This document shows, piece after piece, positions 43,804 through 50,996 of a stretch of 64,000 nt of DNA (position 1 is the first letter of the stretch; every line of letters begins with the position of its first letter). Source of the DNA: JBIOHP01 sp044449065 (lineage in GTDB: Bacteria > Bacteroidota > Ignavibacteria > UBA10030 > SZUA-254); assembly GCA_044449065.1 (NCBI GenBank), contig JBIOHP010000007.1, positions 1-64,000 of the forward strand, in the 5' to 3' direction. The translations under genes were made by a program, and so were the position numbers. A model generated the notes under the pieces. The model saw only the letters and a list, made by a program, of their open reading frames with translations. It did no database searches and was not told where the DNA came from.

Positions 43804-44409
43804 ATGTCAAAGTACCAAGATTACAACCCCCACCATTCAACAGCAGTAAGTATCAGTTCCAACACACTCTTTCACATCACGAGCAGAGATAACCTTCTCA
43901 GCATCTTGCAAACTGATTTCCGTCCTCACTATTGCGGTGAACGATTTACCATGGATAATGAAGTCATGCTCCAACTTGCCATCGCCATGGTAAGTTTTTG
44001 CGACCTCCCACTTTTCTTGATGAGAAGTCACTTGGAATTTTACGGTGATCATGGCAAATTTGGAATTGGACTAACTAAAAAATGGGGTATGAAAAAAAAT
44101 ATAAGTCCCGTTTTATATCTTCACGAGTTTTCTCCTTTATTCCGGTTTAGAGATAGGCTTGTCAATGAGGCAAATCAAATCAACGGTGGAATCCAAAAAT
44201 GGAGAATGGAGTTGTTAGATGTTTCTAACAATTTTACATCGTTCCTCAAGCCCTACGAAGGAAACCCATGGAGAAATGGGGAATTTTCTAAGGAATGTAA
44301 AAGGTTTTACAACGAAAGGGAATGGAGGTTTGTTCCAAAGAACCATACACCGTTTTCATCGGAAACTGCAACGATCCCCATAAGTAGCCAGTTAATTAAG
44401 AAACTGTAG
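43804..44409 (+). CDS. AbiGi-like abortive-infection protein, interrupted by in-frame TAG
   Basis: A 201-codon frame resembling the AbiGi family (antitoxin of the AbiG phage-resistance system). Typical features: LFHITSRDNLLSILQTDFRPHYCGERF near the start, IAMVSFCDLPLFLMRSHLEFYGDHGKFGIGLTKKWGMKKNISPVLYL in the middle, and NEREWRFVP near residue 180. A TAG at 44407-44409 stops translation, but the same frame continues without another stop to 44607 with family-like sequence, so the ancestral gene was about 267 codons. Partner AbiGii is not recognisable nearby. The ribosome-binding site is weak. Family assignment is from memory of its motifs. Confidence 0.65.
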   Translation: MSKYQDYNPHHSTAVSISSNTLFHITSRDNLLSILQTDFRPHYCGERFTMDNEVMLQLAIAMVSFCDLPLFLMRSHLEFYGDHGKFGIGLTKKWGMKKNISPVLYLHEFSPLFRFRDRLVNEANQINGGIQKWRMELLDVSNNFTSFLKPYEGNPWRNGEFSKECKRFYNEREWRFVPKNHTPFSSETATIPISSQLIKKL

Positions 44410-44607
44410 GACAAACTACCAATTGATTCAACTCTCACTTTCATGCCCAATGATATTCAATATATTATAGTTGAAAATGAAAATGACATCCCGGACATGA
44501 AGCACGACATTGAAATTATAAAAGAACATTCTGGTTGGGATAAATCAGAAATTAGCATTCTTACAACAAAGTTGATATCAACAGAGAAGTTATATCAAAA
44601 TAATTAA
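44410..44607 (+). pseudogene. in-frame continuation of the AbiGi-like gene after the TAG
   Basis: Reading on from the TAG gives 65 further codons (DKLPIDSTLTFMPNDIQYII, then VENENDIPDMKHDIEIIKEH and SGWDKSEISILTTKLI) to TAA at 44605-44607. The FMPNDIQYIIVENENDIP portion looks like the C-terminal segment found in AbiGi-type proteins. There is no frameshift and no new start signal, so a single base substitution, suppression/readthrough or a sequencing error explains the break. Confidence 0.6.
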
Positions 44608-44649
44608 TCTAATTTCACCATGCATTTATAATATCTGCAAGTGAGATGA

Positions 44650-45093
44650 ATGGCCATAATAGAATTTATTTACAACCCAAGAAATCACACTGACGAAGAA
44701 AATCTTCAGTATTGCTGGCTTAGAGCAAATGAATGGGGTGATTGGATGATGTTTATTTCACAACCCATCGCACCTTTTTTACTACTTTACTTTCCGTGGT
44801 GGAAAATAATAATTGGAATTATCCTCTCGAGCTGGTTGTGGTCTATGATAAGGTACAAATTTATCAGTTCCCTATTAGCTGATATTGCTGTATTGTTTGT
44901 ACATTTTAAATGGCCAATTTCTATCGGGATAGGAATTTATTTCCTTTTTAAATCAGCTTATTATAATGCAATTATTAGTATACTTTGGCCTTTAATAACT
45001 TTACTCTTAATGACTTTGACACCAACAACAAAGATTGGCGTGCTACAGGATTTATTTATGAAATCATTTGGATATTTCAAGAAAATAGAATGA
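44650..45093 (+). CDS. multi-spanning membrane protein of the AbiGi-like islet
   Basis: A 147-residue protein with about four transmembrane helices (WMMFISQPIAPFLLLYF; WKIIIGIILSSWLWSMI; WPISIGIGIYFLF; AIISILWPLITLLLMTL). The N-terminal ~30 residues are soluble and acidic. The start has an AAGTGAG site just upstream. It is 42 bp downstream of the extended AbiGi-like frame on the same strand, and AT-rich like it. No family recognised. In phage-defence pairs a membrane protein is often the effector, but that is only a contextual inference here. Confidence 0.6.
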   Translation: MAIIEFIYNPRNHTDEENLQYCWLRANEWGDWMMFISQPIAPFLLLYFPWWKIIIGIILSSWLWSMIRYKFISSLLADIAVLFVHFKWPISIGIGIYFLFKSAYYNAIISILWPLITLLLMTLTPTTKIGVLQDLFMKSFGYFKKIE

Positions 45094-45216
45094 GCAACAA
45101 ATATGGTATGAGACCTGATTCAAAACCAGTCTGCGATATCCTTACTACACTTCAAAGTCTAATGTAGATAGCTATATAACCGACCCATTGTCAATATCAA
45201 GTATAAAAACTGGGAT

Positions 45217-45392
45217 CAATATTCCTACCCCCCCTTTTTGCACTTCCCCCGTAATTTTGCTATAATTACTTAATGGCAACTATGAAAGGCATGATGAATA
45301 ATCCAGCCCGCAATGTAACAGCGAGATCGCTCCTCTTCGGAATATTATGCATCCTCATAGTCATCTCCTACAGTTGCAAAGACACTGTTTTA
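45217..45392 (+). repeat. direct repeat, left copy (5' end of cytochrome-like lipoprotein gene)
   Basis: From CAATATTC through the promoter region (GTAATTTTGCTATAATTACT) and the first ~40 codons, this segment matches 46681-46857 at roughly 93 percent over the last ~150 bp. Similarity stops abruptly at the GACACTGT codons (about 45392). The two copies bracket a ~1.3-kb cassette. Confidence 0.85.
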
Positions 45393-45470
45393 CGCTCGTT
45401 ATGGCTACCAAATCCTCGACACGCCATAGTTTTTTGTTTATTCCAGCTTCCGTCGCAGGCGTTACTTTAG
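45273..45470 (+). pseudogene. truncated copy of the cytochrome-like lipoprotein gene
   Basis: Encodes MATMKGMMNNPARNVTARSL and a lipobox ISYSCKDT, nearly identical to the intact gene at 46737. After codon 40 it diverges into unrelated sequence and stops at codon 66. The haem-binding part is missing, so it is non-functional or expresses only a signal peptide. Confidence 0.8.
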
Positions 45471-45512
45471 GTGTTTAATGAATCCGTAGGAATTCATAAT
45501 ACATAGATTGTA

Positions 45513-45656
45513 ATGCAACGACGTGTTCGTGATTCTCATTTTATTGAGCTTGACAAAGACCATATCTTTAATTATATTGAGAACGGAAGCGTGATGATGA
45601 TGAGCGCCCATGGGGTAATTAATTTGTTCGCTCTCATGTTATTAAGATGTAAATAA
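45513..45656 (+). CDS. 47-residue hypothetical peptide
   Basis: An ATG-initiated frame (MQRRVRDSHFIELDKDHIFN then YIENGSVMMMSAHGVINLFA) ending at TAA 45654-45656. The composition is plausible for a protein fragment, and it lies in the cassette just before the DUF5678-like gene. No ribosome-binding site is obvious. It may be the tail of a decayed gene. Confidence 0.25.
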   Translation: MQRRVRDSHFIELDKDHIFNYIENGSVMMMSAHGVINLFALMLLRCK

Positions 45657-45677
45657 CATTGATAATTCTCTAAATAT

Positions 45678-45920
45678 ATGTCCGATCTGAACAAAGAAAT
45701 TGAAGCATACGAAACAATGCGACGAAGTTTGGAATCAACTCATATTGGAAAATGGATATTAATTCATGACCAAAAATTGGTTGACATTTACGACTCCTTC
45801 GAAAAAGCAGCTGAAGACGCCGTGAAACGATTCGGTCAAGGTCCTTATCTTATTCGTCAAATTGGCGCACCCCCCATCGTATTACCTGCATCGGTAGTTT
45901 ATAATTTATCCCGTGCCTAA
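45678..45920 (+). CDS. DUF5678-like small protein
   Basis: An 80-residue protein: a helical N-terminus (KEIEAYETMRRSLESTHI), then GKWILIHDQKLVDIYDSFEKAAEDAVKRFGQGPYLIRQIGAPP. The GKWhhIhdxxhhxhaxsFEeAhxxAhxxFGxGPYLIRxhG pattern matches DUF5678-type proteins as I remember them; they have no assigned function. It overlaps the start of the retropepsin-like gene by 8 nt, so the two are translationally coupled and probably act together. Part of a cassette between direct repeats. Confidence 0.7.
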   Translation: MSDLNKEIEAYETMRRSLESTHIGKWILIHDQKLVDIYDSFEKAAEDAVKRFGQGPYLIRQIGAPPIVLPASVVYNLSRA

Positions 45921-46374
45921 AACAGAATGTGGTTTTAGCGACACCGTAACGGGCGTTTCCGGATCTGGCTTATTGATCAACCAGGGACCCACATTGCGAG
46001 TTGATGTTGGTTTTGATCCCACCTGGAAGCTGGCTTTTGGTACCTTTCCAATCGCTGGAATCAATGATGTAGAGGCGCTGGTTGATACCGGTGCAACAGA
46101 ATCCTGCATTGATGACCTACTCGCATCTAAATTAGTCTTACCGATTATTGATAAGAGAAAAATATGCGGTTCAAGCGGTGAACACGAAGTTAATGTATAT
46201 CTTGCACAAATTCGCATCCCAAGTCTTAACTTTGTCGTATATGGAGCATTCGCAGGCGTAGCTTTGGCAGCGGGTGGACAACGTCACCAAGTTCTCATGG
46301 GAAGGACTTTCTTGTCAAAATTCAAAATGATTTATGATGGAGTGTCTGGCAGGGTAACTATCTCTTCCGATTAG
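45913..46374 (+). CDS. retropepsin-like (clan AA) aspartic protease
   Basis: A 153-residue protein with GTG start overlapping the upstream gene by 8 nt. The single catalytic motif is D58-T-G in ALVDTGATESCIDD, preceded by a hydrophobic strand, and the flap/second hydrophobic region (ILMGRTFLSKFKMIYD-like, here VLMGRTFLSKFKMIYDG) follows near residue 130. This is the single-domain retroviral-type fold, which must dimerise to form the active site. No signal peptide, so cytosolic. Natural substrate unknown; the coupled DUF5678-like protein is the obvious candidate partner or substrate. Confidence 0.85.
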   Translation: MPKTECGFSDTVTGVSGSGLLINQGPTLRVDVGFDPTWKLAFGTFPIAGINDVEALVDTGATESCIDDLLASKLVLPIIDKRKICGSSGEHEVNVYLAQIRIPSLNFVVYGAFAGVALAAGGQRHQVLMGRTFLSKFKMIYDGVSGRVTISSD

Positions 46375-46375
46375 G

Positions 46376-46590
46376 TTAGTATTTTTTCCCTTTTTTAGCG
46401 CCAAGTTTGGCGATTTCAATGAGTTTCGCTGTTGATATTTTTTTGCTTCCACCTTACCACCTTTCAGACCACCCAACCGTCTCACTTCAACAGGGTGAAC
46501 ATCCAAAGCAGATACAGGGCGGCTTAGGACTTTTCACCGGTTGCAATATCAACGCTGAGTTTTTGTTTTATCGAGCGAATCTTATGGTCT
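46376..46590 (-). pseudogene. decayed gene of the RRLGGLKGGK small-protein family
   Basis: Three frames on the minus strand carry successive parts of one protein: KIRSIKQKLSVDIATGEKS, then LSRPVSALDVHPVEVRRLGG and LKGGKVEAKK, then ISTAKLIEIAKLGAKKGKKY before a TAA. The order matches small lysine-rich proteins that begin with an SIVDIATG-type block and end with GGLKGGKARAxKL...IAxKAAKxRW. At least two frameshifts, one at an A7 run, separate the parts. Confidence 0.55.
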
Positions 46591-46680
46591 TTTAGATCTC
46601 TTTATGCCTCCGATATATGAAACCTTCCTTATCCAATCAAACATTAAACGGAAAGATTAAATTGAAATTGAGACATTATC

Positions 46681-46857
46681 CAATATTCAACCCCTCTCTT
46701 TTTGCACTTCCCCCGTAATTTTGCTATAATTACTTAATGGCAATTATGAAAGGCATGATGAATAATCCAGCCCGCAATGTAACAGCGAGAACGCTCCTCT
46801 TCGCAATATTATGCATCCTCATGGTCATTACCTACAGTTGTAAGGATACCGTATCAT
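46681..46857 (+). repeat. direct repeat, right copy
   Basis: Matches 45217-45392. It contains the intact gene's upstream region and first ~40 codons. The pair is what a duplication or single-crossover integration would leave. Confidence 0.85.
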
Positions 46858-47183
46858 CCCCCGATACCAGCGGCATTGTGTTTCCGGCATCGAACGTCAG
46901 CTACGGGAAAAACGTGGAGCCGCTCTTTTTGCAGGCATGCGCGTTTTCGGGCTGCCATGACACCGAATCCAGGGCGGATCAATTAAGCTTGGACAATTAC
47001 CAGGACGCCATCAGCTCAAAGCCCGGCGTGATTATCGCAAAGGATACAACGCAGAGCAGGTTAGTGTGGAGAATCGAAGGAAAGTACGGGCTGGCGCCGA
47101 TGCCGTTCCAGCGCCCCGCGCTGACGACAAATCAAATTACGGGATTAAAAAAGTGGATATTAGAAGGCGCGCAGAATAATTAG
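46737..47183 (+). CDS. c-type-cytochrome-like lipoprotein (CX4CH motif)
   Basis: A 148-residue lipoprotein (lipobox ITYSC35) with C68-AFSG-C73-H74, the CX4CH variant haem-binding motif of small periplasmic cytochromes common in FCB bacteria; LAPMPF near residue 118 could supply the axial methionine. It follows the pattern SYGKNVEPLFLQACAFSGCH...GLKKWILEGAQNN seen in planctomycete-type cytochrome domains. Probably a single-haem electron carrier at an envelope membrane. The first 40 codons are duplicated at 45273. It is convergent with nuoF, with 19 bp between stops. Confidence 0.8.
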   Translation: MAIMKGMMNNPARNVTARTLLFAILCILMVITYSCKDTVSSPDTSGIVFPASNVSYGKNVEPLFLQACAFSGCHDTESRADQLSLDNYQDAISSKPGVIIAKDTTQSRLVWRIEGKYGLAPMPFQRPALTTNQITGLKKWILEGAQNN

Positions 47184-47193
47184 CGCGTGACTT

Positions 47194-47213
47194 CCGGACG
47201 GTTTATCGTCCGG
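47194..47213. terminator. hairpin between convergent lipoprotein and nuoF genes
   Basis: CCGGACG-gtttat-CGTCCGG forms a perfect 7-bp stem overlapping the nuoF stop. There is no T-run on either side, so it may be a weak or Rho-assisted terminator. Confidence 0.35.
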
Positions 47214-48504
47214 CAGTTACTAAATGCGGAGGTTGTATTTTTTTCTTCTGAAGGCGCGATGGCACGGCGCGCTTCTCAAATTCATCCCGGAATTTTTTAA
47301 TCACGCTTTGCACGGGCCATGCTGCGGCGTCGGCAAGGGCGCAGATGGTGTTTCCCTCGACATTATTCGCGACGTCGAGCAGGAGATCGATATCCTCCTC
47401 GGTCGCCTCGCCCGCGACAAAACTCTTAATAATTTTTTCCATCCATCCGGTTCCCTCGCGGCAGGGAGTGCATTGCCCGCACGATTCGTGGTGATAGAAA
47501 TGGGCGATGCGGAGAAGCGTTTTCAAGACGTCGGTATCCTCGTCCATCACGATAACGCCGCCGGTGCCGATTGACGTGCCGACCGCTTTCAGCGATTCCG
47601 CGTCCATCTTAACGCCCGCGATTTCTTCGCCCCTCAGCCACATCGTCGACGACCCGCCCGGAATAACGGCTTTGATCTTTTTATTCCCGCGCACGCCGCC
47701 GGCAAAGTTATCGATCAAGTCCGTCAGTAACACTCCTGTGGGCGCTTCGTACACGCCGGGCTTATTCACATGACCGCTGATTCCATAGAGGAGAGGTCCC
47801 GGATGTTTTACCGCACCGATTTTTGAATACCATTCCCATCCCCTGTTAATGATAATAGGGACATTGGATATTGTTTCAATATTATTGATCGTAGTCGGGC
47901 AGCCCCAGACTCCGTTTTGAGCCGGGAAGGGCGGCTTCACGCGCGGGTAACCGCGGTCGCCTTCGATGGAATTCATCAACGCGGATTCTTCGCCGCAAAT
48001 ATAGGCGCCCGCTCCCCTGTGGATCACAAACTCCACGTTGAATTGCGAGCCGGCGATATTTTTTCCGATATATCCTTTTTTATACGCGTCATCCACCGCA
48101 ATCTGAAGTAAATCGATCCACTTCTTATATTCGCCGCGGATGTAGGTATAGATGTACTGGACGCCCATCGCATACGCGGCAATCAGCGCGCCTTCGATGA
48201 AGAGATGGGGGTTCAATTCAAAAATCTGCCGGTCTTTAAACGTGCCCGGCTCGCTCTCATCGCCGTTCGCGCAGAGATATTTCGTCTTGGTGGTTTGCTT
48301 CGGCATGAACGTCCACTTCAGCCCGGTCGGGAAACACGCGCCGCCTCTTCCCCGCAGGTTCGATTTTTTTACCTCGTCGGTTACTTCTTCCGGTTTCAGA
48401 GATAGCGCTTTTCGGAGCGCGGCATACCCGCCGTGCGCTTCATAAACGTCGATCTTGTGGAGATCGGGTATATCGGGGAGAATAAGTTTTTCGAAATCCG
48501 GCAT
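47203..48504 (-). CDS. nuoF: NADH-quinone oxidoreductase subunit F (NADH/FMN-binding)
   Basis: A 433-residue complex I subunit in the cytosolic arm. It oxidises NADH and passes electrons via FMN to cluster N3. The glycine-rich NADH/FMN site is RGRGGACFPTGLKW (51-64) with GAGAYICGEESALMNSIEG near 165-185. The N3 [4Fe-4S] ligands are ESCGQCTPCREG near 340 and a later cysteine in NTICALADAAAW near 385. Length typical. It is the last gene of the cluster here; nuoG-N do not follow. Confidence 0.97.
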   Translation of the reverse strand: MPDFEKLILPDIPDLHKIDVYEAHGGYAALRKALSLKPEEVTDEVKKSNLRGRGGACFPTGLKWTFMPKQTTKTKYLCANGDESEPGTFKDRQIFELNPHLFIEGALIAAYAMGVQYIYTYIRGEYKKWIDLLQIAVDDAYKKGYIGKNIAGSQFNVEFVIHRGAGAYICGEESALMNSIEGDRGYPRVKPPFPAQNGVWGCPTTINNIETISNVPIIINRGWEWYSKIGAVKHPGPLLYGISGHVNKPGVYEAPTGVLLTDLIDNFAGGVRGNKKIKAVIPGGSSTMWLRGEEIAGVKMDAESLKAVGTSIGTGGVIVMDEDTDVLKTLLRIAHFYHHESCGQCTPCREGTGWMEKIIKSFVAGEATEEDIDLLLDVANNVEGNTICALADAAAWPVQSVIKKFRDEFEKRAVPSRLQKKKIQPPHLVTAGR

Positions 48505-48507
48505 AGG

Positions 48508-48975
48508 TTACTTCAATTCCGAGAGGAGCTTATCGACTTTTTGGACGTCGAGATTCTCATAGTACTCGTCGTTCACCTGTATGGCGGGGGCGGTGCCGCA
48601 CGCACCGAGGCACTCCACTTCTTCAACCGTGAACATTTCGTCTTTGGTGGTTTCGCCTAATTTCACGTTGAGGCGTTCGCAAATATGATCGCGCAATTCA
48701 TCCGCGCCGAGAAGCTGGCAGGAGACATTTGTGCACACCTGGAGCTTGTACTTGCCGACCGGTTTCGTATTGTACATGGTGTAAAAGGTCACAACCCCGT
48801 ACACATGGCTTGGGGGGACGTTCAGCACACCGGCGACATATTTCATGACATCCGGGGATATCCAGCCGAACTCCTGCTGCGCCATCCAGAGCACCGGAAG
48901 CGTCAACGCTTTCGTCGTCTGGTACTGCTTTTTCAGCTCTTCTATTTTTTTTAGACTTGGTTCTGAGAAGGTCAT
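48508..48975 (-). CDS. nuoE: NADH-quinone oxidoreductase subunit E ([2Fe-2S] N1a)
   Basis: A 155-residue thioredoxin-like-fold subunit that binds the [2Fe-2S] cluster N1a with C81, C86, C122 and C126 (CTNVSCQLLG and VECLGACGTAPAIQVND). It pairs with NuoF in the NADH dehydrogenase module. It is 3 nt upstream of nuoF, and 248 bp downstream of nuoD because a terminal-inverted-repeat element sits in the gap. Confidence 0.95.
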   Translation of the reverse strand: MTFSEPSLKKIEELKKQYQTTKALTLPVLWMAQQEFGWISPDVMKYVAGVLNVPPSHVYGVVTFYTMYNTKPVGKYKLQVCTNVSCQLLGADELRDHICERLNVKLGETTKDEMFTVEEVECLGACGTAPAIQVNDEYYENLDVQKVDKLLSELK

Positions 48976-49042
48976 AAGAAAAATTTAAATCACTTAATTT
49001 GAAAATAACTATTACGGGAATCGATAAACTTAATCCGAGTCG

Positions 49043-49168
49043 GGGTCGTCCAAAAAGAAAGTATGAGTCATCCTGAACTTGTTTCAGGATCCATAAATTG
49101 GTAAAATAGATGCTGAAACGAGTTCAGCATGACCCACCAAATTGAGAGATGTTCTTTTTGGACGACCC
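49043..49168. repeat. terminal-inverted-repeat element (GTCGTCCAAAAAG family), copy 2, inside the nuo cluster
   Basis: Perfect 17-bp terminal inverted repeats (49043-49059 and 49152-49168; GGGTCGTCCAAAAAGAA). Inside are two sub-palindromes, CCTGAACTTGTTTCAGG and TGCTGAAACGAGTTCAGCA. No ORF. A copy in the opposite internal orientation lies at 54882-55010 and a shorter relative at 27042-27114. It separates nuoD from nuoE. Confidence 0.8.
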
Positions 49169-49223
49169 TCTGAATGTGGATAGATAATCACTCATTTCAA
49201 TTTAACATTATTCCAATAGCGGT

Positions 49224-50477
49224 CTATTTATCCGCTTCGCCCATAACAGGATCGATGCTGCCGATGACGGCGACGACGTCGGATATCATCCCACCCTTCA
49301 TCATGATCGGCGTCGCCTGGATATTCACGAATGACGGGGAGCGTATTTTATTGCGCCAGGGGTTGCCCGCGCCGTTGCTGACTATATAAAATCCAAGCTC
49401 GCCTTTCGACGCCTCGATGCCGTGATAGACCTCGCCAACCGGAGGATTAATCCCGAAGTTGGTGATCATAAAATCGTGAATAAGCTCTTCCATCTTGCTG
49501 TACGTGCGTTCTTTTTTCGGGAGAATATCTTTCGGTTTGCGGACATTGTACGGACCTTTCGGCGTCTTCTCAAGCGCCTGGTAGAGAATTTTCATGCTTT
49601 CCTTCATCTCCTGCAGGCGGACATAGAACCGCGAGAGGACGTCGCCCTCGTCGTAAACTGCCACATCGAAATCCAGATCGTTATAGACGAGATACGGTTC
49701 ATCGCGGCGTAGATCGTGATTCACTCCGGACCCGCGAAGATTTGGTCCCGTCAATCCCATTGCGATTGCGTCCTTCGCGGAAATATACCCCACGCCCTCG
49801 CAGCGATCGATGAAAATTCTGTTCTTTAAGAGCAACCGTTCGCATTCATCGATTGACCTGGGCAACTGATCGAGGAAATCCTTGGTCATCTTCGCGGCTT
49901 CATCGGTCATATCCTGCGCTAACCCGCCGATGCGCGTAAAACTTGTAGTGAACCTTACGCCCGTAAGGATATCCCATATATCCTGAATTTTTTCCCGTTC
50001 CCGGAATCCCCAGAGCAAAACAGTGAGCGCGCCAACATCCATCGCCATCGTTCCCATCCACACGAGATGAGAGGCGAGGCGCGCCAACTCGCAGCAGATC
50101 ACCCTGATATACTGCGCGCGGGGAGGAGCTTCTATCCCCATCAGTTTTTCGACTGCGAGAACATACGCCACATTGTTCGCAAGCGGCGAGAGATAATCCA
50201 GCCGGTCTGTATGCGGAATGAATTCGTGGAAGTTGCAATTTTCCGCGATCTTTTCATACCCGCGGTGAAGGTACCCGAGATCGGGTACGACGCCGACAAT
50301 CGTTTCGCCGTCGAGACGGATCAGCAGCCGGAGGACGCCGTGCGTTGCCGGGTGCTGCGGTCCCATGTTGAGGATCATATCGCTCTCCAGCGGATCGTCA
50401 AAGGTGACCGTGGAATCCTGGTTTTCCAGCGCCTGGAGAATTTTCGATTTTACTTCTTTGGGTACTTGTTCCGGCAT
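49224..50477 (-). CDS. nuoD: NADH-quinone oxidoreductase subunit D
   Basis: A 417-residue subunit of the peripheral arm, homologous to the [NiFe]-hydrogenase large subunit but without the metal-binding cysteines, as expected. It helps form the quinone site with NuoB. Recognised by NMGPQHPATHGVLRLLIRLDGE near the start and RGSGVNHDLRRDEPY near residue 250. The C-terminus (GGMISDVVAVIGSIDPVMGEADK) is typical for the family. The stop of nuoC is 4 nt upstream of its start. A separate NuoD, not fused to NuoC. Confidence 0.97.
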   Translation of the reverse strand: MPEQVPKEVKSKILQALENQDSTVTFDDPLESDMILNMGPQHPATHGVLRLLIRLDGETIVGVVPDLGYLHRGYEKIAENCNFHEFIPHTDRLDYLSPLANNVAYVLAVEKLMGIEAPPRAQYIRVICCELARLASHLVWMGTMAMDVGALTVLLWGFREREKIQDIWDILTGVRFTTSFTRIGGLAQDMTDEAAKMTKDFLDQLPRSIDECERLLLKNRIFIDRCEGVGYISAKDAIAMGLTGPNLRGSGVNHDLRRDEPYLVYNDLDFDVAVYDEGDVLSRFYVRLQEMKESMKILYQALEKTPKGPYNVRKPKDILPKKERTYSKMEELIHDFMITNFGINPPVGEVYHGIEASKGELGFYIVSNGAGNPWRNKIRSPSFVNIQATPIMMKGGMISDVVAVIGSIDPVMGEADK

Positions 50478-50481
50478 AGAA

Positions 50482-50967
50482 TTATTTTTTTGGAGGAAGC
50501 GGCAATGAACCGGGAATACCCATCAGGGGAAAATCTTTCCGCAAGGGATAATATTCAAAATCTTCGGGCATATAGATGCGGCGCAGATCGGGATGGCCTT
50601 CAAATTTGATGCCGTACATATCGTACGCCTCGCGCTCCTCCCAATTTGCCGTGGGCCAGATGCCAGTGACGGTGGGAACGACGGGGTCTTTTTCATCCAC
50701 GCGCACTTTCAAACGAATCCTGAATTTATTTTTGAGCGAATAAATATTATAGATCACTTCAAACCGGTCTTCCGGGCGGTAATAATCGGCGCCGCAGACG
50801 TCGCGGAGCGAATCAAACTGAAGCGTGTCATCATCACGAAGAAACTTACAGATGTTGACGAGTTGCTTTTTAGATACGACAACGGTCAGTTCGCCGCGGA
50901 ATTCACTGGTAGAAACAATCGCGTCGTTGAACTGTTCCTGGAGTTTTTCGATTATTTTTTCGTTCAT
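50482..50967 (-). CDS. nuoC: NADH-quinone oxidoreductase subunit C
   Basis: A 161-residue peripheral-arm subunit (30-kDa family). Recognised by WPTANWEEREAYDMYGIKFEGHPDLRRIYMPEDFEYYPLRKDFPL near the C-terminus, where the family signature lies. It has no cofactor and bridges the NADH module to the quinone module. Encoded between nuoB (29 bp upstream) and nuoD (4 nt downstream). Confidence 0.95.
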   Translation of the reverse strand: MNEKIIEKLQEQFNDAIVSTSEFRGELTVVVSKKQLVNICKFLRDDDTLQFDSLRDVCGADYYRPEDRFEVIYNIYSLKNKFRIRLKVRVDEKDPVVPTVTGIWPTANWEEREAYDMYGIKFEGHPDLRRIYMPEDFEYYPLRKDFPLMGIPGSLPLPPKK

Positions 50968-50996
50968 TAAATTTATTGGCGGGAGCTTAATTCGCT

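Noticed and set aside
43324..45093. Integrative element using tRNA-Ala as attachment site
   Set aside because: The islet lies on the 5' side of the tRNA gene, whereas integrases usually use the 3' end. I found no integrase gene and no repeated tRNA 3' end.
45094..45216. Small gene after the membrane protein
   Set aside because: The open frame there overlaps the membrane protein gene out of frame and has no start signal.
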